Assembly (NCBI GenBank): GCA_028819495.1
Contig: JAPPLI010000063.1
Coordinates: 1 to 56,626 of the forward strand
From: Gammaproteobacteria bacterium
Lineage (GTDB): Bacteria > Pseudomonadota > Gammaproteobacteria > Eutrophobiales > Eutrophobiaceae
Direction: 5' to 3'
DNA: 56,626 nucleotides
This document shows, piece after piece, positions 17,841 through 24,791 of this stretch. The notes beneath the pieces were generated by a model. The model saw only the letters and a program-made list of their open reading frames with translations. It ran no database searches and was not told the origin of the DNA. The position numbers and the translations under genes are program-made. Each line of letters starts with the position of its first letter. The stretch's first letter is position 1.

Positions 17841-17960
17841 TGGCTACCTGCCTGGTTGGTTGGATGTATAGCCAGAGTATAGCCGTCAGAACAAAATATT
17901 GGAAACAAAATTTTTTTCGGGTCTAACTCCGTTCCCTGGTGCGCGGTTCAATCAGGGATT

Positions 17961-18386
17961 TCAATGATGGTGAGGATGTGATTGACCTGACGCGTTCACC
18001 CGCCGCCAGCGGGAAAAACTGCCCTGGTCGAGGGCGCGCGGCACGACGGTGATTTCGTTGTTGTTTACAAAGCGCAGCCGCGCCTCACAGCTGGCGCTGC
18101 CGGCGACCGCCTGCCGGCGCGTATCAAACAGCTTCTGCTTATCCTGCAACAGGTATGCGGCGCCGAAAGTGCGCACGATCCGCCCCCACTTTACTTCACC
18201 CACCGACCAGCCTGCGTTCTGCATCCTGTCCGGGACGTAAACCAGCCGGCCCTGCAGGCCGTCTTCGGTCTGCTCCACGACAATCCGGCAGCCGGAAAAA
18301 TTATCCCCCACCCGTTGCCAGGCGCCGAGCAAGGAGGGCTCTGCGCCGAGCAGGAAGTCGGCTATCCGGCGAATGCTGGCGAACAT
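17961..18386 (-). CDS. Hypothetical protein, about 141 residues
   Basis: Not recognised. The frame is open to 18470, but an ATG at 18386 begins the region that looks like protein (FASIRRIADFLLGAEPSLLG). Without a clear ribosome site the start is uncertain. The predicted fold is a mixed helix and strand domain with conserved-looking LLGAWQRVGDNF, GRLVYVPDRMQNAGWSVGEVKW and a C-terminal ALDQGSFSRWRRV. A decayed copy of that last segment is found at 19970-20018, which supports this being a real coding sequence with a former duplicate. No signal peptide or membrane segment. Confidence 0.6.
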   Translation of the reverse strand: MFASIRRIADFLLGAEPSLLGAWQRVGDNFSGCRIVVEQTEDGLQGRLVYVPDRMQNAGWSVGEVKWGRIVRTFGAAYLLQDKQKLFDTRRQAVAGSASCEARLRFVNNNEITVVPRALDQGSFSRWRRVNASGQSHPHHH

Positions 18387-18563
18387 GGTCAAAAGTCCGG
18401 GCGGTATCCGATGCTGTGTTGTCGCGGTTGCGCTCAGGACTTGCAGTATACCAGCAAAATCAATCCCCACCCGGTCAAGGGGAAATCCGAAGCGGCCTGT
18501 TGCATGGTGACTTTTGCGGATAACCTGTATAATTACGGTTATACGGACAGGGGGAGAATCATC

Positions 18564-18635
18564 ATGCTTCAGTCAGACACCGTGGCACAGTTTCCACCTG
18601 ACGTACTGAATTTGGGAACGGCGTGTTGGCAATGA
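18564..18635 (+). CDS. Possible 23-codon leader ORF before the effector-like gene
   Basis: An ATG with a strong ribosome site (AGGGGGAGA, eight bases upstream) opens a 23-codon frame (MLQSDTVAQFPPDVLN...) that ends with TGA one base before the ATG of the next gene. The downstream ATG has no good site of its own, so translation of the two may be coupled. A TATAAT hexamer lies at 18528-18533 with no clear -35. Confidence 0.35.
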   Translation: MLQSDTVAQFPPDVLNLGTACWQ

Positions 18636-18636
18636 C

Positions 18637-19896
18637 ATGAAGGTACAAACCGGCAGCCTCATATCCCCTGAACCGACCCGCCGGCAACCCGCGCAGCAGG
18701 CGCCGGCCGGTCGGCAGGCACAACGCGGCGTCGATGGCTTGCGGGACGGCGCCGGCAAACGCGACGCAACTACGCCGGCCTCGCAGGTGGGCAAAATGGA
18801 CGGGTATACGGTGACGGTACTGGCCGGACGTCATAACGTCGAGACGGTCGAAAACCAACCAGGCAAGGGAAACGTCGTCGCCGATATCCTGCGCAGCGCC
18901 GGGCAACCTCCGGCTCATGGATTGCAACGCGACGGTGGTTTCGAGCATGTATATTCCAGCCGCGCGACACTGGAAAACAGGGTTGCGCTATCGTCTCACG
19001 GTTTTGCCGCACTGGATGAGGGAATACAACAGGCTATCGCGGCACGAAGCGCGCGCCCGAAACAGGGAGCGCCGGTGGATACGGCAAGCGCGCGCCGCGA
19101 CACGGGTGAGAAACAACTTCACCTTGCCCCTTCCTTCTCGCCTTCTCTGAATGAATCTTTCTCCGAAGTAGAGTTCATGGCGTCGGACGCGCAACCTGCG
19201 GACTTGCCGACCGTTTCTCCGCCCGGGCGCGAATTCAGCCCGCGCGATACTTCTCTCTACTGGAAAGGACTGACAAAATCGGCGGACCCGGGCCTTGGTA
19301 TGAAAACAGTCACATTGTTCAAACAACACCCGCGTAAGGGTCTGGCTTTCCTGGCCGGCAAGGTCAACCCGAACAAGTTCGGAGGCATCATAAAAAACCT
19401 GTTTAAAATCATCTCCAGCCCGTTCAGCGCCAGGAAAGCGCTGAAACAGAACTGCATGTCCTGCGCCAAAGCGGTGGATGCCAACCTGGCGGAATTGACC
19501 TCTCCGGGGAAAAAACACGACAACATTAAGTTTTACCAGACAAAAATGGCGTCGGAAGGCGCGCTCGACCAGGAACATCGACACCCAAAGGATGACATGG
19601 TCGTACTTGATGGCAGGATTAACGCGGTCAGGTGGCTGTCCGAAAAGGTCCCGGCGGGAAAAACCGCAATTATTACCATGCCGGTAAAAAACCGGGGGTT
19701 TTCCCACGCGATGAACCTGCTGCATGCCAACAACGGCAAGCTGTTTGTCATCGATGGACAAAATGGCAAGACCTACGACTTAAGCGAAGCCGGCGACAGG
19801 CAACGCTTCGAGTCCAAATACTGCAACGCCGGCCGGCGGGGGCATCCGGCCGTGGTCAACTTTTTTCTCACCGGCGCCGCGCCTGACCTGGAGTAG
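18637..19896 (+). CDS. Putative type III effector with papain-like (glutamine deamidase-type) C-terminal domain
   Basis: Residues 1-200 are low-complexity, rich in Arg, Ala, Gln and Pro, as expected of a secretion and chaperone-binding region. The C-terminal part has the ordered triad pattern of papain-fold toxins of the Tox-PL/OspI type. Cys273 is in QNCMSCAKAVD, His357 in GFSHAMN, and Asp373 in FVIDGQNGKTYDL. The GxxHAMN...fIDGQxGk spacing is the family hallmark. The reaction (Gln deamidation or Cys protease) and target are inference. There is no signal peptide. It lies near the T3SS effectors but has no chaperone gene beside it. Confidence 0.6.
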   Translation: MKVQTGSLISPEPTRRQPAQQAPAGRQAQRGVDGLRDGAGKRDATTPASQVGKMDGYTVTVLAGRHNVETVENQPGKGNVVADILRSAGQPPAHGLQRDGGFEHVYSSRATLENRVALSSHGFAALDEGIQQAIAARSARPKQGAPVDTASARRDTGEKQLHLAPSFSPSLNESFSEVEFMASDAQPADLPTVSPPGREFSPRDTSLYWKGLTKSADPGLGMKTVTLFKQHPRKGLAFLAGKVNPNKFGGIIKNLFKIISSPFSARKALKQNCMSCAKAVDANLAELTSPGKKHDNIKFYQTKMASEGALDQEHRHPKDDMVVLDGRINAVRWLSEKVPAGKTAIITMPVKNRGFSHAMNLLHANNGKLFVIDGQNGKTYDLSEAGDRQRFESKYCNAGRRGHPAVVNFFLTGAAPDLE

Positions 19897-19969
19897 CCCG
19901 GTTTTCTCAACAGACGCAGGTAAGCGGCTGGTATGAGAACTGCCGGCTGACCGGCTGCTTTTATCCGCC

Positions 19970-20018
19970 GCCGGCGGGAAAAACTGCCTTGGTCAAGGGC
20001 GCAAGGCAGCTCCCGCTG
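19970..20018 (-). pseudogene. Decayed fragment of the 3' end of the hypothetical gene at 17961
   Basis: On the minus strand one frame reads PCALDQGSFSRRR, matching PRALDQGSFSRWRR of the gene at 17961-18386. The DNA match (gggaaaaactgcc and neighbours) is about 50 bp long. No longer frame is present, so it is a remnant of a duplication or recombination that brackets the effector gene. Confidence 0.55.
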
Positions 20019-20027
20019 AATTCCGGG

Positions 20028-20088
20028 GTAAAATCACCACCGGCTCTGCTGTTGCCAACGTCATCGGCGATTTTACTCCCCACCCATC
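20028..20088. repeat. Diverged family A palindrome, reverse orientation
   Basis: The arms ggggtaaaatcacc and ggcgattttactcccc flank a loop resembling the reverse complement of the 67-bp copies. The agtcaga part of the arm is shortened. It lies 50 bp before the promoter of the next gene. Confidence 0.6.
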
Positions 20089-20136
20089 CGCACGAGGCCG
20101 GGGAACCCCGTGGAGCGTACAGGAGCGTAAAGTGCA

Positions 20137-20165
20137 TTGAATTTTGAGGCGCTCAGTGGTATAAT
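20137..20165 (+). promoter_or_regulatory. Predicted sigma70 promoter for the effector-like gene at 20210
   Basis: The -35 TTGAAT (20137-20142), 17-bp spacer and perfect -10 TATAAT (20160-20165) place the start near 20172, about 38 bases before the ATG. Confidence 0.6.
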
Positions 20166-20209
20166 GACATGAAATTGCCGCCTTTTCCCGCAAACCGGAG
20201 AATCCACTG

Positions 20210-21448
20210 ATGGGGATAGAATCAACGTCAAACCTGCAATCAGCGATAGAGTCGTTCCGCGCCGCGGAAGCAGGACAGTTTCGGCAGACGCTGGACAAGA
20301 GTGGCGCGCTGCAACAGGCCGCCGGCGCCGGCGGGGTGAAGGGCAAGCTGGTGGCCTGGGTGCTGGCAAGCCCGGGCCGGGAAGGCTCCTTCGCCGGACG
20401 CGGCGTCAAGGCCCTGGTCAACCTGTTCGGCAAGGGAAATTTCGAGGCCGTGTCAAGCGCGTTGCAGAACAGCAGGGAAACCAGTGTCAACAACCTGTTC
20501 AACGCGGTTCTCCGGCACGGGGAGAGACAGCTCGACGCGGATTTCAGCAAGCAGTTTTCCGGCGCGGCGCAGAAGCAGGCGCGCGACAAGGGGACGAACT
20601 TTTCCGCGCGGGACTTTACCGGCCTGCAACAGACGCTGAAAGACCTGGTCGCCAGGCAAAACCGGTCCCGGCAGGATGCCATTGCCGCCGTGCAGGGAGG
20701 CGCGCCGACGGACCGGATGAAGGCGCTGAGCCCGGCTGAGCTGGCGTTTGCGGCCCGGGTTCTGTCACCCGCAAACGATGGCGGCCAGCGGCAAATCTCG
20801 AAGTTTCCGGATGACGTGGACCAGGACAAATTCCATGCCGTGGACAAGGAGTTGAATGCCATGTCCAGGCAACTGCGGGAGCATCTCAACAACACCCTGA
20901 GCCCGCCCGGCGAGAAATACACGGTCGCAGCGCTGAAACAGGAGGGGCGCCCGGACGATGATTTTCACTTGCAGGAGGCAAGAGCAGCAGTGCAGAAGCA
21001 GGTCTCAGATTTCAGGGAAAGCTATGTTGGCGCCTTGAATACCCTTGCGCAGGTTTCGGAGGTCGTCGGGAACATTGCCGGCGAACTGAAAACCTACGTG
21101 GGCGCCCCGAACAGCCCTGTGCAAGAGCCTGCCGCGTCCCGGCCCGCGGCAGCGGAAACCCCGTCCCAACCCGCGGCGACGATTACCGAAAAGGGAAAGT
21201 TGCAGCAGGAACTCAAGGATCTGCAACTACGGCACAACCAGGCGCTGTCGGAATTCGACGCCAACAAGCAAACCTACATGGACGTGAAGCAAGCTGCGGA
21301 GAAACAAAAAGGAGAAGACGGAGAATTAGCGCCCAGGGAAAAAGAGAAAGTGGAAAGCTACAGGAAACTGGCCGAAGAATCGAAAAGCAGGGTTCTGCAA
21401 CTGCGCCACCAGCTTGTCGAGCTGGACCGGCAACTCGCAAACGCGTAG
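20210..21448 (+). CDS. Effector-like protein E1, paralogue of the convergent gene at 21592
   Basis: A 412-residue, helix-rich soluble protein of unknown function with no signal peptide. Residues about 18-160 share roughly 70 % identity (by eye) with the N-terminal domain of the 568-residue protein encoded tail-to-tail at 21592-23298, including KGKLVAWVLASPGREG and VKALVNLFGKG. A weaker match (FRQRLDARGEL, GGLKGRLVACV) is seen in the 900-residue protein at 44456. The C-terminal 80 residues hold one charged helical-hairpin unit (ELKDLQLRHNQALSEFD...) that is repeated three times in the paralogue. It has its own strong promoter and no adjacent chaperone. The effector role is inferred from the family and locus. 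Confidence 0.65.
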   Translation: MGIESTSNLQSAIESFRAAEAGQFRQTLDKSGALQQAAGAGGVKGKLVAWVLASPGREGSFAGRGVKALVNLFGKGNFEAVSSALQNSRETSVNNLFNAVLRHGERQLDADFSKQFSGAAQKQARDKGTNFSARDFTGLQQTLKDLVARQNRSRQDAIAAVQGGAPTDRMKALSPAELAFAARVLSPANDGGQRQISKFPDDVDQDKFHAVDKELNAMSRQLREHLNNTLSPPGEKYTVAALKQEGRPDDDFHLQEARAAVQKQVSDFRESYVGALNTLAQVSEVVGNIAGELKTYVGAPNSPVQEPAASRPAAAETPSQPAATITEKGKLQQELKDLQLRHNQALSEFDANKQTYMDVKQAAEKQKGEDGELAPREKEKVESYRKLAEESKSRVLQLRHQLVELDRQLANA

Positions 21449-21591
21449 CTCCGGCTGTCGCCAGGTTCCGGAGCAGCGCGGGGACGACCGGCCGGCGCAG
21501 GGATGCCGTTGCATTTTCCCGCATGTTCAACCAAAGCGCGCTCCAGGCGTTTGCCCGCCCGCAAGGTGTCTTCCACCTGCCGGGTTAACCG

Positions 21592-23298
21592 TCAGGCTTT
21601 CCCGGTATTGTCAATCCGGGCGCTCAGGGAAGAGACGCGTATGGCCGCTTCGTTCATACGGAATAACTGGCTTTGCAAGGCAGCCGCACTGAACTTGCCC
21701 TTTCTCATGGACTCGTACTCCGACGCCGCGCGCTTGTGCTCCTGCATGGCGTCCGCCAGCATCTGCTCCAGCTCGGCCCGGGACTGCGCCGGCGCCGGCT
21801 TGCCGGCAGCTGGAGCGGAGCGGGACGCCGGCACAGTGCCCGGACGCCCCGGGACTGCGCGCCCGGCATCCCGCCCCGCCTGCGCGTCCCTGGCTTGCGT
21901 TTGCGGCGCCGAGGAGCGCCTTGACCTCGCCGCAGTTGCCGGGGAGCTGATTGTTTCCAGGCGGCTCTTCAATTCAAATACGGTTGAGACCAGGTCCTGC
22001 ATGTAGTACAGGTGGTTCTTTGCGGAGGCCTCACCGACCTTGGCCTGCTTCATCAGCTCGAAGTCAGCCAGCGCCCTGGAGTGTTCCTGCTCCACGTCAT
22101 TGTGCGCGGTGAGCACGTCTTCAGCCGTCGCTGCGCCAAGCAGGAGAGTGTCAAACGCCTCATTTCCCACTTTGCCGGGGAGCGTATTGGCCGGGGGGGG
22201 GTGCGCCTGCTCCAACTCCAGGAGGGTTGCGCCCAGGGTTTGCACGTAGCGCTCATGATTGCTGCGGGTAGTGTCGCTGACGCCGATCTTTTTCAGCGTT
22301 TCATAGTCGTCCATCGCCTGTCCCAACTCCTGCTTCACATCCTTGAGCGCCGTTGCCAGGTCCGCACTGTCCGGCGCCCCCGGCAACCGGGAGACAGGCG
22401 TCGACTGCACCGGCGCCGGTGGCGGTTCCAGCGTCTGCAGCGCCTTGCTGTAGTTGTCGCGCAGGTCCCGGATTTGTTGCTGCAGCGCCTTGCCTTGCTC
22501 CTGCCGGGCCTGCAGGTAGCGTCGAACGTCATCGTTGTCGCCCGTATATTTTTTATTACTCGAGTCCCATTCTCCATGGTCATCCAGCTCTGCCTGCAAG
22601 TGCCGGTACAGGCCCGACAGTTCCTCCAGCACGTCCCTGACGTTCCCGCTTTCCCGGGTGTCGCAGGCAGCCGCCAGGGCATCCAGCGCCAGTTGTTTTT
22701 CACTACGCGTCTGGTTCGATCGCTTCAGCGCATTGGCGCCGGATGACAACGCCTTGATTACCTGGCCCCGTTCTGCAGCCGTGAGCGCCTGCATGCCTGC
22801 CGTCGGCCGCCCGGAGTGCACCGCGTCAAGGGCGGACTGTCGGAGCTGCTGCTGTTTGCCGGCCAACTCCCTGATGGAGTGTTCCATGTCTTCAAAATTG
22901 ACTGCGGAAAATTTCTCGCCCTTGACCTGTACCAGGGCGCGCGCGGTACCTGAAAATTGCCTGTTGAAATCCGCGTCCAGCCGGTCTTCCCCATAGCGCA
23001 GCACCCCGTTGAGCAGGTTGTCGATACTCTGCTCCCGGCTGCCCTGCAATGCGCTTGATATGGCCTCAAACCTGCCCTTGCCGAACAGGTTGACCAGCGC
23101 CTTGACGCTGCGTCCGGCGAAGGCGCCTTCCCGGCCCGGGCTTGCCAGTACCCAGGCGACCAGTCTGCCCTTGATGCCGCCCGCGCCGCGGGCTTGCTGC
23201 AACTGGCCCTGGTCATTAACGGTGCGCCGGAAACGGCCGGCTTCCGCCGTGCGCAACAGGCTGCTCGCCTGCCGGGGGGATATTTCTCTCGCTGTCAT
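21592..23298 (-). CDS. Effector-like protein E2 with triplicated helical module
   Basis: A 568-residue, helix-rich protein, last gene of the long leftward T3SS operon, preceded by a class I chaperone-like gene. Residues 18-160 form the domain shared with E1. Three related units of about 52 residues follow at 314-365, 395-448 and 510-562 (pattern D..QEh..A..dYE.mK, then a second helix ending in LeL or SL). Units 2 and 3 are separated by a Pro/Ala/Arg-rich linker. A run of nine C (22193-22201, minus strand) encodes the prolines at 367-369, between units 1 and 2, so a one-base slip would remove units 2 and 3. No enzymatic motif was seen. Effector status is inferred. Confidence 0.65.
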   Translation of the reverse strand: MTAREISPRQASSLLRTAEAGRFRRTVNDQGQLQQARGAGGIKGRLVAWVLASPGREGAFAGRSVKALVNLFGKGRFEAISSALQGSREQSIDNLLNGVLRYGEDRLDADFNRQFSGTARALVQVKGEKFSAVNFEDMEHSIRELAGKQQQLRQSALDAVHSGRPTAGMQALTAAERGQVIKALSSGANALKRSNQTRSEKQLALDALAAACDTRESGNVRDVLEELSGLYRHLQAELDDHGEWDSSNKKYTGDNDDVRRYLQARQEQGKALQQQIRDLRDNYSKALQTLEPPPAPVQSTPVSRLPGAPDSADLATALKDVKQELGQAMDDYETLKKIGVSDTTRSNHERYVQTLGATLLELEQAHPPPANTLPGKVGNEAFDTLLLGAATAEDVLTAHNDVEQEHSRALADFELMKQAKVGEASAKNHLYYMQDLVSTVFELKSRLETISSPATAARSRRSSAPQTQARDAQAGRDAGRAVPGRPGTVPASRSAPAAGKPAPAQSRAELEQMLADAMQEHKRAASEYESMRKGKFSAAALQSQLFRMNEAAIRVSSLSARIDNTGKA

Positions 23299-23343
23299 CG
23301 GAGCTGTTTTTTGCTCGCGTGCCCGTAGTTTTCCCGCAACGGC

Positions 23344-23802
23344 TCAGACCCGGGCGCCGTAGTCCTGCGGGGCTTCGGGCGCTTCGGCCTGGCCTTCATC
23401 CATTTCAAAAGGCTGCGCCAGCCGCTTCTGCCAGGCTTCCGCCAAATCGACAAATTCTTCCAATACGGATAAAAACAGTGGTTTGCCCAGGCCCGACAAT
23501 CGTTCCGAACGAGCCAGCACGATGCTGCCGCTTGCCTTGTCAACGCCAAACGTGGCGCCCCCGGTGCCGGAGAAGAGAAAGTTCGCGTCCAGCAAGGCGG
23601 CCAACTGCGCCGCGCCGCCGTCCTGCCGCACCTGGCCTACCAGGGAAGAGATATATAACGCCTCACCGTCCTCGGACAGTTCAAGGCTTACGGCAACCTC
23701 ATCGAACAGCAGGTTGCAGACGTTGGCTTCGTCCGCGCACAGTTCCGGGATGCCGATTTCGGCGCCCAGGTCGGACAGCAAATTGTCAAAATTGTGTTTC
23801 AC
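23344..23802 (-). CDS. Class I (CesT/SycE-type) T3SS chaperone-like protein
   Basis: The 152-residue acidic protein has the class I chaperone pattern: helix (NFDNLLSDLGAEIGIPEL), strands (CNLLFDEVAVSLELSEDGEALYISSLVG), helix (AAQLAALLDANFL), strands (GATFGVDKASGSIVLARSERL), then a long amphipathic C-terminal helix (FLSVLEEFVDLAEAWQKRLAQPFEM). It sits 45 bp upstream of effector-like E2 in the same direction and is the likely dedicated chaperone of E2. Confidence 0.75.
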   Translation of the reverse strand: MKHNFDNLLSDLGAEIGIPELCADEANVCNLLFDEVAVSLELSEDGEALYISSLVGQVRQDGGAAQLAALLDANFLFSGTGGATFGVDKASGSIVLARSERLSGLGKPLFLSVLEEFVDLAEAWQKRLAQPFEMDEGQAEAPEAPQDYGARV

Positions 23803-23832
23803 CGGTACCAGTCTGCCGGGATAGACCGCCGA

Positions 23833-24237
23833 TCATACCAGGATATTGCGCAACGTGGCTTGCGCGTCCAGCAGCCCCTGCAACTCGGCGCCGAACTGCG
23901 CCGCGTCGCGGCAATTCAACGGTGAACAGTCCATGGCAAGACCGGGGCGCTCCTCGTCAAGGTAAAGACGCAGCAAACTCCATTCAGACAAATCGGCATT
24001 GGTCTGCAACATCTGACGTAACAACGTATATCTCTCCTGGGGCGGCAACTCGCCGGATTGTCCGTCCAGCGCACGCTCGGCGATGCTGTACACGCTCACG
24101 TTGTCGGCAGGCTCGTAAAATTCCACGTGCAGCGTACCCCCGTCCGCGTTGACCAGCAGGTGCTCGGCCTGCAGCGCCGCGGCGGAAAGATTAAAGCGCC
24201 GCGCCAGCTCCTCCCTGCACTGTGTGATAAAGTCCAT
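23833..24237 (-). CDS. Class I T3SS chaperone-like protein
   Basis: The 134-residue acidic protein has an N-terminal helix (FITQCREELARRFNLSA), a beta-rich centre (LLVNADGGTLHVEFYE) and a C-terminal helix (AAQFGAELQGLLDAQATLRNIL), the layout of CesT-family chaperones, but more divergent than its neighbours. Its ATG shares one base with the preceding stop codon (TGATG), so the two are translationally coupled. The client is unknown; the phosphatase upstream and E2 downstream are candidates. Confidence 0.55.
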   Translation of the reverse strand: MDFITQCREELARRFNLSAAALQAEHLLVNADGGTLHVEFYEPADNVSVYSIAERALDGQSGELPPQERYTLLRQMLQTNADLSEWSLLRLYLDEERPGLAMDCSPLNCRDAAQFGAELQGLLDAQATLRNILV

Positions 24238-24791
24238 CAGACCAGCATTCCCGGCGCCGGGCCGTACCCGGCGCGAGACCGGCGTTCATCCGCAGGGCTG
24301 TCATTCCCTGCCTTGTCGTGCGCCAGTTGCGCCAGCTCGGGGTCAACCTCGTCGGGATACAGTTCCACGCGCATTGTCACCACCACCCGCAACATGACCC
24401 GGATCAAACCATGCAGCCGGCCCGCCGTCAATACCGCGTAAAGCGCCCTGCAATTCAACGCCACCGCGTTCATATCCCGGTGCAGTGAGACGCTGAGTCC
24501 GCGGCTGCTCCCGGCGCACCGGTTGGCCTCCAGGAAATAGCTGAAGCAGGCGGCTTCTTCCCGGTAAAATTCCGTATCGTCGGTGACTTCCGCGCGGAAG
24601 TCTTCGCTTTCCGGCTCGTCGCAGAAAACAATCGGCGCCACCAGGCGCAGGTGCTCGTCATGCAGGTATACCAGGACCACCAGGCCGTCATTGGCATACA
24701 GCGCGCCGAATTCGCTGTCTGCCTCCGGCGGACTGTAAAGAAAACCTTCCATGCCGCCCAGGCAGCGGTTGACAAAAGCAATATCAGGCAC
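24237..24791 (-). CDS. Class I T3SS chaperone-like protein with C-terminal extension
   Basis: The 184-residue protein starts at GTG 24791, overlapping the end of the phosphatase gene by 8 bp. The mixed alpha/beta body (GALYANDGLVVLVYLHDEHLRLVAP, then a helix ACFSYFLEANRCAG, then GLSVSLHRDMNAVALN and a helix) resembles a CesT-type chaperone. The last 40 residues are charged and probably disordered. Family assignment rests on predicted topology and operon position only. Confidence 0.5.
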   Translation of the reverse strand: MPDIAFVNRCLGGMEGFLYSPPEADSEFGALYANDGLVVLVYLHDEHLRLVAPIVFCDEPESEDFRAEVTDDTEFYREEAACFSYFLEANRCAGSSRGLSVSLHRDMNAVALNCRALYAVLTAGRLHGLIRVMLRVVVTMRVELYPDEVDPELAQLAHDKAGNDSPADERRSRAGYGPAPGMLV

